DNA of 64,000 bases from Hofstenia miamia. Its lineage: Eukaryota; Xenacoelomorpha; Acoela. Position numbers and translations under genes: made by a program. The notes under the pieces were generated by a model. That model did not search any database. It worked only from the letters and a program-made list of their open reading frames with translations, and was not told the DNA's origin. Below are positions 48,182 to 58,202 of the stretch, piece by piece (position 1 is the stretch's first letter; every line of letters starts with the position of its first letter). The stretch is taken from assembly GCA_004352715.1 (NCBI GenBank), contig SCFE01000013.1, positions 1,037,544 through 1,101,543 on the forward strand, written 5' to 3'.

Positions 48182-50668
48182 TTTATTTGCTGTTATATTG
48201 ACAAAATTGCATCTTGAGTGCTAAGAACATTACGGAAACCAAATTGTTTTTTCGAAAGAATATTTTCAGATATCAAATATGCATTTATTTGATTATTTAA
48301 TAATTGTTCAAATAGTTTACTGAAAGGATGGCCAATGCAAATTGGCATATAATTTTGTGCGTTTCGAGGATCGCCTTTTTATATATAGGCCTATGTTTGA
48401 TTTCTTAAATATATCAGGGAATTGATTATCAATAATGCATTGGTTAAATGTAAATAGTAGATGTTCACTAAAGATATGAAAGTGACGTTTAACAATAAAG
48501 ATTAGAAGATTATAGGATGCAGTTGATTTATTTGTGTCTAAAGTTTTTATTATGGTTTCTAGTTCATTTGCATTTATGAGTCCAAAAGAAAAGTATGTTT
48601 TTCCGGCGAATTTATTAATATTTCTCTTTCTCTTTTATTGGGTAAAATTGAAATTTGCCAGGTTCCTTAAATGTTGTATTTAGATGGTCTATTATTCTTG
48701 TTTTTTCCGTTGTAATTTTGTTATCAATACTTAATTCGTTAATGTCAGTTGAAATTCTTTACTTTTTCCAAAATTTTATGAATGTATCGCCATTTTTCGT
48801 TTGTATTGCTTAGTTTATCGAAGAACCTTTTCTGTTTTAAGGCAGATTTTTTATTTCTTAATTGTTTAATTATCTTCTTTGATTTTTCGTAATTAGTCCA
48901 ATTAGTTGTTGTCGGCTCTGTTCTAGCGAGTTCAAACAATTTTCTTTTAATGCTTACTTGTTCACGTATATATTTATCATCAGCATTTGATAAAGCAAAT
49001 TTTCGCGCCTTTAATTTTACTTTGCGGTACTTAATTGGTGCCGCTTTATTAATTGCATTGCAAATTTCTTTTGAGATATAATTAATCAAGCAAGATCCAG
49101 ATTTTAATGTGTATATGTAGTTGAACGATATATATTTCAAAAGGATTTCCATTATTTCGTCTGAATAATTTAGATAATCTCTTGCATAAATTATTTTAAA
49201 ATTATTGGCTTTGGTAGTTACATTACTTATATATGTGCACAGAGCATGGTCACTGAATGATTCAAACATTAAGGATTTAAAAAATAAGTCTATATTTGTT
49301 AGGAGGTAGTCAATTAAGTTGTTTTGTTGACAGTCAGTATTTATACAACGAAAATCATATGTGGCACAAAATTCTCTTAACGATTTTTCTCAAGATTATT
49401 AAAATAATTTATATTGAAGTCAGCAAATATATTTATAGAATAGTAGGGATCACTTATTTCGGATATTTCATTTGCCTTAAATTTTAGATAGTCAATATGA
49501 TAATTTTTATTTGGATTGTATGTGCTATTTATCTGTTCTTTATAACATTTATTTTCAAATGATATAATTTCTATTCAGAGTTATTCAAATATATTGTGGT
49601 TTAATTAATATTCTAATTTACGCACTGGTTTTAAACATTTTGGAGCCAGTATCATGAGTCCGCCACCTCTACCTAATCGGTTTTTTATGAAAATGTCATA
49701 ATAATGTCGGTTAGGATTAAACAAATTAGGATCATTGTTATGTTGTAACCAAGTTTCGGTAATTATGAATATTGCGTTTTGTCCTATCTTATTTATTAAG
49801 CTTAGAAAGTCATTTATGTTTGAAATTAGACTTCTAGCATTGAGATATACAAATTTATAGTTATTGCGGGAATTTTTTAGTTTTATTTCTACTTGCGATT
49901 CTTCTAGAATTGGTACTGGGTTAAGTTTAATATCTCCTGAGAGTAGTAATCTTATGAAATAAAAATATTTATCGAGATTATTAGGAATACACGTACTGAA
50001 TTTAACTGTATATCCGTAGTATGTTAAAAGAAGAATTAAACATACGATTTGAAGAAAATTGCCNCGGATATTTCATTTGCCTTAAATTTTAGATAGTCAA
50101 TATGATAATTTTTATTTGGATTGTATGTGCTATTTATCTATTCTTTATAACATTTATTTTCAAATGATATAATTTCTATTCAGAGTTATTCAAATATATT
50201 GTGGTTTAATTAATATTCTAATTTACCCACTGGTTTTAAACATTTTGGAGCCAGTATCATGAGTCCGCCACCTCTACCTAATCGGTTTTTTATGAAAATG
50301 TCATAATAATGTCGGTTAGGATTAAACAAATTAGGATCATTGTTATGTTGTAACCAAGTTTCGGTAATTATGAATATTGCGTTTTGTCCTATCTTATTTA
50401 TTAAGCTTAGAAAGTCATTTATGTTTGAAATTAGACTTCTAGCATTGAGATATACAAATTTATAGTTATTGCGGGAATTTTTTAGTTTTATTTCTACTTG
50501 CGATTCTTCTAGAATTGGTACTGGGTTAAGTTTAATATCTCCTGAGAGTAGTAATCTTATGAAATAAAAATATTTATCGAGATTATTAGGAATACACGTA
50601 CTGAATTTAACTGTATATCCGTAGTATGTTAAAAGAAGAATTAAACATACGATTTGAAGAAAATTGCC
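48182..50668 (-). pseudogene. CR1/L2-type LINE: endonuclease and start of reverse transcriptase
   Basis: On the - strand, the apurinic-type endonuclease starts near 50480 (or 49870 in the duplicate): KFVYLNARSLISNINDFLSL, FIITETWLQHNNDPNLFNPN, RLGRGGGLMI. It continues through SFSDHALC (49269). The linker ORF 49269-48745 includes a KR-rich segment. The reverse transcriptase begins near 48390 with GDPRNAQNYMPICIGHPFSK, LFEQLLNNQ and SKKQFGFRNVLSTQDAILSI, where the match breaks off at the R4 junction. Stops and shifts are present. The order and motifs fit an EN-RT LINE of the CR1/L2/Rex group. Confidence 0.8.
49460..50668. repeat. Assembly duplicate: 49460-50063 repeated at 50065-50668
   Basis: About 604 bp are present twice in direct order, with at least two base differences (CTGTTC/CTATTC and CGCACTGG/CCCACTGG) and one N (50064) between them. 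This most likely reflects two haplotypes or an unmerged contig overlap. Confidence 0.85.
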
Positions 50669-51590
50669 GTTTGTTTCTCATACATTTTAGGGCCAAACTT
50701 TTGCCTTTATTGGATGTAAAATTACGAATAATTTGAAATTATTTTTTTCATTCTCTGTGTATTTTTTATTGATAAATATATATATATATATATATAAATC
50801 TTAGTAAAAAATGCTTTGCAAGCTGAAATATATTTATCTGAATATTTTTACTAAGACACACAACAAGTCTCACCGGGAATGTATATAATTAGTTTAACCC
50901 TCTCCTGCACTAGGTTGCTGTAGAGCAACACTCTAAAACAATGGACGTCTTCTCATGTGACACCACAGAAACAAAATTTGATGTCATTTTGAAAAGCGAA
51001 TTCTGTTACAAGCCTGACTACATCTGCTTTAGCAACTTAGAGTGCGTCGGCCATTTTGATTTTGAAGTTTGGTAGAAATTTTTTAAGTAAGGTGATTAAA
51101 AATAAAAGACATTATTCAAAAAACATATGCATCTTATGACAAAAAAAATTATGAATATGTGCTGAACATGAGTAGAATTAAACAATGTATTTTCATTGTA
51201 TCTCACTATTTGTGCTTGTGTGTTTTCAAACAAAGCAATTTCTTGTTGTGGAACAACTTTTGCCTTTATTGGATGTAAAATTACGAATAATTTGAAATTA
51301 TTTTTTTCATTCTCTGTGTATTTTTTATTGATATATATATATATATATATATATATGTTGCTTGAATACTAAGCTTCTTTATCATTTTATGAAAAGTCAA
51401 CGAAAATTTTAATTGAAAGTACTTTCGGTATTTACTGTAACTTCGTCCGTCAAAACAAAAAATTATTTGGTGGTAAAAACATGAAAGTAGCAATCATTAA
51501 TTAAATTAATTAAACTAAAATAAGTGAAGAGTTTGATGACATTTCGTATTTAAATTAGGTTTCTCTTCCTTAAAATAATTTGATTCTGCG
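50669..51590. other. Flank with repeated AT-rich block
   Basis: A block of about 80 bp (AACTTTTGCCTTTATTGGAT through a (TA)n tract) at 50696-50795 recurs at 51255-51355. No gene is seen between or after the two copies. Confidence 0.6.
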
Positions 51591-51599
51591 ATTTTGGTG

Positions 51600-53671
51600 C
51601 ATTTGTGTTTCATTAAAATATTAACGTCAGATGTTGATGCTTTATGTATTTTCGAGTCATATAAATTTCGGATTGTAAGTGTTCATATAGATGTTCTTGA
51701 ATTTGTGTCTTCAAATGTCTTTTGGTTTCACCAATGTAGAAGCTGTCACACGTCTGAAAATTATATTTTTAAGCAGTTGATGATACCAAAAGTTTTTGAA
51801 TTGGATCTTTGTTACGAATTAAATTGAATATTTTTTCCGAATTTAAAAATGTTATAATTCTTGATTTACTTAGTTTTCTATTTAAATTACACAGAGAATT
51901 CTTTTCCAAAATATATTATCTTTGTGTTCTTGTGAATTGTGGTCTAATGAAAAGAATGTTAGAGATTCTTTTGATGTGTTTTGCAATAAATTTTCAGGAT
52001 ACCCATTAGATCTTAGGTTTTCAAATATTTTGTCAAAAGTTTTGTAAGTACATTCTAGGCAGACGATAGTAAAAGGTTCTTCTAAACAAGTTTTTCGGAA
52101 TTGAATGTTTATATTTATTATCACAGTATGATTAAATGGTATATATAATCCGGTGTTAGTAGGTTTTCTAAAAGCAGACATTTCAAATCCCATTGATGTT
52201 TTCTTCAATGTTGCATCTAAAAAATTTATTAAATCTTCTTTTTCATATTCACAAGTAAATTGAATTTCACCTAGCTGCGAATTAATATAAGAAAGAAGCA
52301 TTGATGCATGATCTTCGTTTTCCATTAAACAAAAATTATCACTGACATAACGTTTCTAATAAAATGGTGGTGTCCTTAAATTTGGAAAAGTCTTTTCGTT
52401 CAAATCCATTGCGAAATTCGCAAATGTTGGACCTAATGGAGATCCCATTGCCATCAAATCATGTTGGTTAGACACTTGATTTTCAAACAAAAAGTAAATG
52501 TTTGATGAAGCTAATATTAAAAGCTTTCGAAGTGTTTCATTAGTAAATGGAAAGGCTGATTCAGGTGTTAGCGATATTTTATGATCGCAATCGTGTTCTT
52601 AACTGGAATTGAAGCAAACAAACTTTTTGCCCAATAACTAACCATGTAAGCATGTATGTTGCACTCTTTAATTTCATTAATAAATTGATTAGTATCAGTA
52701 AGAACAAATTCTTTAGGCATAAATGACTTTAATTTTTCATCAAGCCGCTTAGATAAGTTATAAACGTGTGCATTAACCATTGATAAAATAGGTCTATAAG
52801 GCGGAGATGTTGCATCTTTATGTATTTTGCAAAGACCGTATAGTCTTGGTGGTTGAGAGCCAGTGTTATGAAAGCAATTATAATACTCGTTGTCTGTTTC
52901 TCCCGAATTTTTCATTTGAAGAAGTGTTTTATTGAATTTATCCTCTTGAGATTGAAATATCGAAGTTGAAGTTTTCTTCTTATTTAGCAAAACCTTTTTG
53001 AATTTTGTATCATCATCTAAGATTTTCTTCATTTTTTCAATGTATCTGTTTATATTATCTACGGAAATCCATTTCCTTTATGAAATATTGATAAGCAAAT
53101 ACTTAAATCTTTGTCTAGATCTTTAATTAAATTTTTTAGTTTTATTAATTTAGGTGGAACATGAAATTTTTTGTTTATGTATTTATTAAATATTGATTTC
53201 ACTTTGAATGTCAGTTCATCATATTCAATTTCACTAGGTTTTTCTGACTTCAATAATTGTGAAAACATAAACTCTGTTTCAATTTTGACTAAATGCTTAT
53301 CAATCTTTTTTGGCCATGACATTTTCATTCCTAAAGATAAAGCAATTTCTTCCTTTTTAGTGAGAATTCGATCAGATAAATTTATTACCGTACTATTTAA
53401 TGTAAATGTATTATCTTTTGGCAAAATACATTCTTTAATGCAGTAATTTTCTTTTTTGGCGTAATTTGTCTTTTTCTATCATAGGATTCACATTCACTTT
53501 TAAAAGCTCTGAAAAATATTTTTTGTTATTCTTTGTTAAGGTTGATATACGTGAATCATATAAATCTTTAAGATTTCCAACATTTTTCTTAACTGATTTA
53601 TGAATACTGCGCAATGCTTTCAATTGTGAACTTTTAAATAAATCAACATGATCTTTTAAATGTGCTGGCAT
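51600..53671 (-). pseudogene. Penelope-like retroelement, copy A (RT plus GIY-YIG)
   Basis: The ORFs read in order on the - strand. The N-terminal region is at 53671-53059 (VINLSDRILTKKEEIALSLG, SIFHKGN). The reverse transcriptase starts at 53032 with PPRLYGLCKIHKDATSPPYR and PILSMVNA, then MAMGSPLGPTFANFAMDLNE near 52450. It continues with FLDATLKKTSMGFEMSAFRK and PTNTGLYI at about 52240-52130. The C-terminal GIY-YIG endonuclease has CDSFYIGETKRHLKTQIQEH (51760-51700). This order is diagnostic for Penelope-like elements. The frames are split by stops and shifts. The catalytic YxDD block reads RYVSDNF, so the second-last Asp is replaced by Ser. Confidence 0.85.
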
Positions 53672-53689
53672 TTTGATCTTGAGAAATTT

Positions 53690-53876
53690 TTGTATTACTT
53701 CATATTTAATGCACTCCTGGATAAATTGAAATCTTAGTTTTTCTTTTTCAAATTTCCACTAATTGTATATATATATACAATTGTGCTCAATTTAATGTTA
53801 ACCGATTTCGATTCGAAAATCATCATCAGAATATAATATTTGTGGGAATAAAATTTACAATATACTACACTTTATA
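53690..53876 (-). promoter_or_regulatory. Penelope pLTR-like spacer with hammerhead-like core
   Basis: This spacer lies between the end of PLE copy B and the first ORF of copy A. On the - strand, CTGATGA (53829-53823) is followed by TGATT-TTCG-AATC, a stem-loop able to form helix II, and GAAA (53809-53806). This is the conserved core of a hammerhead ribozyme, which is known to occur in Penelope pLTRs. Helices I and III are not clear, and there is one extra base before helix II. A palindromic ACAATTGTATATATATACAA-type stretch is close by. Confidence 0.5.
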
Positions 53877-54163
53877 CTACAATTTAATGATTTTTAAATG
53901 TTCATGCAATAAACTTAGTATGGTCATATTACTTTGTTGCTTGTTCAATAATTGATCTTTTTTATGGTTCTTAACTATTAATGCTTCTGAAATCTTCGTA
54001 TTGGGTGTTCTTATTATTATATAGATATTAAAATTGTTCTTTTTAACATAATGTTGATGCATATATATTTCTGACATTTGATGACCTGATAGATGTTCAT
54101 TGATCCTAGTTACAAATTGGCGGTTAGTTTCCCCGATGCAAGAAATATTGCATTCTTCCCAAT

Positions 54164-54165
<2 letters not shown>
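53877..54165 (-). pseudogene. Penelope-like retroelement, copy B (3' end, GIY-YIG)
   Basis: On the - strand the frame reads CIGETNRQFVTRINEHLSGH, then HQHYVKKNNFNI and TKISEALIVKNHKKDQLLN. This is the end of a GIY-YIG domain plus the usual C-terminal tail. The remainder of copy B is missing to the right, where (TA)n and (GAA)n runs begin. Head-to-tail arrangement with copy A is typical for this group. Confidence 0.7.
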
Positions 54166-54167
<2 letters not shown>

Positions 54168-54197
<30 letters not shown>

Positions 54198-54246
54198 NGA
54201 AGAAGAAGAAGAAGAAGAAGAAGAAGAAGAAGAAGAAGAAGAAGAA
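54168..54246. repeat. (TA)n followed by (GAA)n
   Basis: About 15 TA units, one N (54198), then about 16 GAA units. The N may mark a collapsed join. Confidence 0.95.
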
Positions 54247-54309
54247 ATATCTATATTTAGGAATTGTTTGAATAATAGTGATAATTTACTTGGATTATGG
54301 GGATGCTAG

Positions 54310-54800
54310 TTTCTATAAATAGAGTCATCAGGATTGTAAAATTTCTAACCTCGCCATTTCAGTCTTTTTATATTATATGTGTAAAAGTATTTTTTAAAAT
54401 CAATTTTTGTTTTTTATTCTATTTATTTCGTTGATGTATTTTGGTAATTCATTCCATATATTTATAGTTGTGTTTAGAAATGAGTTTTTCATTATTTGAT
54501 TCTTATACCTAATTGGTTCTTTTGTATTGTTTATTAATTATTTTTGCGGAGAGAAAGTCAATTTTGTTGTATGGAAAAGTATTGCAAATTATTCTGAAGA
54601 AGGGCTTTAGGAAATTTATATAGATATAACATTGTGGATGTAGAAATATGTTTGAGATTTTTCTGTATTTATTATTTTTGTTAAAACTATGATTATTAAC
54701 TGTTACTTTGAGAGCCCAATTTTGTTATACCTGAAATTTTCTGAGGAATTTTTGGTTTATATCTGTGTATATTGGCATAGTTGAAATTACTTAATACTAG
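54310..54800 (-). pseudogene. LINE fragment, C-terminal end of RT ORF
   Basis: On the - strand the frame near 54500-54400 reads KNSFLNTTINIWNELPKYIN then EINRIKNKN. This is the 'NSF...WNxLPxxI' block near the end of CR1/L2-type reverse transcriptase ORFs. Upstream (54800-54520) is degraded coding with FLKPFFRIICNTF. Stops are present. Confidence 0.6.
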
Positions 54801-55255
54801 AGTATCAATTAATTAAATTTTTGCTCTATTACCTTATGAAAATTATATGACCCTTGAAGGACAGTGTTGTCCATGTGACATCACTTAACAAAATTGTATG
54901 TAATATTTATTAATTTGTCATATTCACAAGTTTTTTTGCCACATATTTTGAACTGCAACCAGTTTTCAGACGACTTCAGCTCGTAAAATCTCTCTTCAGA
55001 CATTTTCTGGGGGAAAAGCTAAAATCATGCAAGTGTCCAACCACAAATCTTTGTTCTTTATTTTGCTTCCCTTTTTGTTCTCCAGCAATATGTGCAAAAC
55101 CAGAAATTCTTCCATTTATAATTTCTTATATAGAATCAATTGTTTCTTCTGTGCAAAATCTCTTGAATTATACAGTGAAAAAATTACATGATCAGTTAAT
55201 TTCTGCATTTTACCACTTCACAAATTAACGATCATATTATAAACATTTAGTGTTA

Positions 55256-56784
55256 AGCCCATGCTACACGAACAACTTTTGTCGCCGATTTTTGTTGGCA
55301 ACGAAAATCGTTCGTGTAGCACTCCTCTTCCACGACTAAAATCGGGAGTAATTATCTAGACTAAAGTTGTTTGTTCGGTCCAACTAAAGTTGGCGACAAA
55401 AGTTGTCCGTTCGGTCCAACAAAAATTGGACAATAAAAATTGTTCGTGTAGCACCCCTTCCGCCAACTTTAGTCGTGAAGTAATTAAATGACAAAAGTTG
55501 TTCGTGTAGCAGGGTGCTCCGACCAACTTTTTTGTCGGAGAAATAATTCTCCAACTTTCTAGTAATTATCACCTTGAAAGATAAATAAACAATTTTAAGC
55601 TATAATTTCAATCGTTTTCAGAGTTCATTTCCTACTGTAAAATTTAAAATGAGCTAGGTTTATAGAATTAATAATCATGATTTGTACATTTTTATGTTAA
55701 AATAAACACATATCACTATGTAGGCATTTCTTTTGTATACTTGCGTATCAGTATTAAATTAAAACAATTAACTCATCAAAAAGATTCCTTTGTAGTAAAC
55801 AAAAACATTTGAACTGTGCGAGTCATAAAATAGTGTTTAGATTGGGAGGTCGATCACAGCATACATAGCTTTGCGAACTCAAGTATTGTTTGGTTGAATT
55901 TCAAAGTAAACACCATCATTCATATTTCGTTATTCATGCACAGTGATAATGATAATCTGCTCTCCAATGAAAATACATTCTGTAGGCCGCGATAGCTCAA
56001 AAACAATCGTATTTTTAATGTGATTTCATTAATTTCGATAGTTTTTAGAGCGATGAATATATGCAATCAGTATGAGGAAGTTATTACATTCATATAGTCA
56101 TCAGAAGAAACATCCCACACTGAATGTTTTTCTTCGACCATTTCAATTAAATTAATAAGATCTTCATGGGACCACACTGTTGACATCTTCATGCTTTAGT
56201 GAAATGCGCGCTATAATTATGCAATTTGACGCTCAAATCCAAGGTCATTATTACGATCACTTATTTAGGAATGTAAACAAGCACATTTCATCAGGCGAGG
56301 TTTAATAATAGTCAAGAAAATACGAATACAGATATTGAAACAATATATGTTCTTTGAATAAACACATTAAAATATAACATAAAATAGCTTGTTGCTAATT
56401 CATATTCCAAAAATTTAATATTGAAAAATATTTTAATATTTTAGTTCAACTGTTGTTAAATGAGCAATATTAATATTTCATATAATAAATATTTCTGCAT
56501 ATTCGGATATTCTTGTAATTCTTTCTTTAAATATTTTACAATGAAATAACTGAAATAATAAAAAGTTGTTGTAACACTATGCTACACGAACAACTTTTGT
56601 CACCAATTTTTGTCGCCAACAAAAATCGTTCGTGTAGCATCCCCTCCCCAACTTTTGTCCAAAACTAATTAAATGACTAAAGTTGTTCGTGTAGCATACC
56701 AAATTAGCAACAAACGTTGGCGACAAAAGTTGTTTGTTCGGATGACAAAAATCGGCGACAAAAGTTGTTCGTGTAGCATGGGCT
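55256..56784. mobile_element. Harbinger-type element with complex long inverted repeats
   Basis: Both ends share a perfect inverted repeat of about 40 bp that starts AGCCCATGCTACACGAACAA. They are flanked by TTA on each side (55253-55255 and 56785-56787), the target duplication of PIF/Harbinger elements. The left arm (55256-55525) and right arm (56577-56784) are built from repeated direct and inverted copies of CTACACGAACAACTTTTGTC. Each arm can therefore also fold on itself. The unique middle (about 1 kb) has no DDE transposase but carries a small MADF/Myb-like ORF. It is probably non-autonomous. Confidence 0.85.
56067..56192 (-). CDS. Short MADF/Myb-SANT-like ORF of the Harbinger element
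   Basis: A 41-residue ORF: VWSHEDLINLIEMVEEKHSV followed by WDVSSDDYMN. The tryptophan pattern and LIxLVEE...WD...Y match the first two helices of MADF/Myb-like domains, which form the accessory DNA-binding protein of Harbinger transposons. A GTAATA donor after YMN could splice to further exons, but none was found. Probably a remnant. Confidence 0.5.
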   Translation of the reverse strand: MKMSTVWSHEDLINLIEMVEEKHSVWDVSSDDYMNVITSSY

Positions 56785-56787
56785 TTA

Positions 56788-57275
56788 TATTAGATCGTTA
56801 TAAATAGTGCATATGGTAGAGATAATTTTTTGTAAATTGACGATATATTCAAGTTGAGCGAAATGTATTGTGTATAATGTCTGTATTAAAATTGCTAAGG
56901 ATCCTTAATAATAATGTATTATTACACTATTAAATAATTGCCCACAAAAATTAGATCCTATAAATGTCCTACTATCTTACTCATGGTGTACGACGGTGTA
57001 CCAATAGTGTATATTCAAAAATCCTTCAGAATCAGTAACATAATTCGCCAATGATTGAATCAGTAAGTGTAGGAAAAGATCATTTTAGCTGGTGCTAATC
57101 CATGTTTTGTTCCTTCATTTGTAGGAGTTGAACATGAAGTCGAATTTTACATACTTTGCTACAATACAAAATTGTATTCGTGCCATTTCCTTTTTACGTC
57201 AGTCTGATGTTGCTGATGATTTATATACAATACAATTTGGCAATAAAACTTAATTTCAAAATTAATTTTAACAAT
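56788..57275. other. No supported gene
   Basis: AT-rich flank of the Harbinger element; nothing recognised. Confidence 0.5.
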
Positions 57276-57333
57276 TCACATATATATTGTATAAAAAATA
57301 TATTGATATGCAACACAGTCTATCACATTTGTA

Positions 57334-57681
57334 CTAACTGTAAAACAACATGTAATTGTTACTAAGAACGAAAGTACATTTATATAGCCTAAAATATATT
57401 TCATTTGGACAGCTTTTGGGGTCCAAATCATAAATGATTGCCACTGGTCTGACTTGAATAACTGCAGCACACTGCTCCCGTAAGACTTCAAAATGCAAGT
57501 TTTTGCATGCATTATTATGTATTCTCTGCTCAATTTCCTGCAAAAAATTCCGCTTTGAACCAAATTGTGCTGTTAAACCATCACTTGGTCTGAATAAATC
57601 ATGTTTCCATAACTTTATTGTACAGTGAAGAAAATCCTTGCAAAAAGCAGTTCTAGCTTGTCGCATTTTGGGGCAATACAA
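57334..57681 (-). CDS. Unidentified coding-like ORF
   Basis: An open frame of 115 codons with balanced composition, including KMRQARTAFCKDFLHCTIKL and VLREQCAAVIQVRPVAIIYD. The first half faintly resembles the C-terminal block of LINE reverse transcriptases (R-T-x-F...KLW). The second half I cannot place. A possible acceptor (TTATTCAG) lies inside the frame, so the right part could be an exon. Low confidence either way. Confidence 0.25.
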   Translation of the reverse strand: MYCPKMRQARTAFCKDFLHCTIKLWKHDLFRPSDGLTAQFGSKRNFLQEIEQRIHNNACKNLHFEVLREQCAAVIQVRPVAIIYDLDPKSCPNEIYFRLYKCTFVLSNNYMLFYS

Positions 57682-57699
57682 CAGTTGTTGTGGCTTTGT

Positions 57700-58200
57700 A
57701 AAAATGATTTTTCCACAAGAGTTAATTATTTACAATATTATTATTTATTTCTTCAAATTCATAACCAAAATTCCACCCTACAACGAGATATCATTCTCAT
57801 TTTCGACAGACTGTCTGAAGCAAAATAAACGATCAAAAAACTATTCACGTGTTAAATTTAATAAAAATATCATGATTCAATCCTTTGTTAATACTGCAAT
57901 TTATAACTGGAATATATTGCCAAAAGAAATGAAAATAATAGACAACCTCAAAAAACTCAAGAAAGAATTAAAATCATTCATTCTCAAACAAAACTTTATA
58001 TCAGGTAAATCATGGATAGGATTTCAATTTTATAATAACCACTATACAATAAATCGAAATTAGTAAGCTATCCATAGTCAGTGTTTTTTTATTTTTTTTA
58101 TTTCATTTTTCGTATTATTTATTTTTTTATTGTACATATTAGTTAATGACGCTATTCATTTGAAATATCAGTGAAATATTGTAAAAAATTCAAATGAATA
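57700..58200 (+). pseudogene. LINE 3' end, interrupted by the mariner element
   Basis: The frame to 58063 ends with FVNTAIYNWNILPKEMKIID then NLKKLKKELKSFI. This is the C-terminal block of CR1/L2-type ORFs. The tail continues after the mariner element as GAT plus four (TATCT)-type units at 59474-59503, a short 3' microsatellite as is usual for such LINEs. Direct reading from 58200 to 59474 across the TA site restores a continuous LINE end. Confidence 0.7.
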
Positions 58201-58202
58201 TA

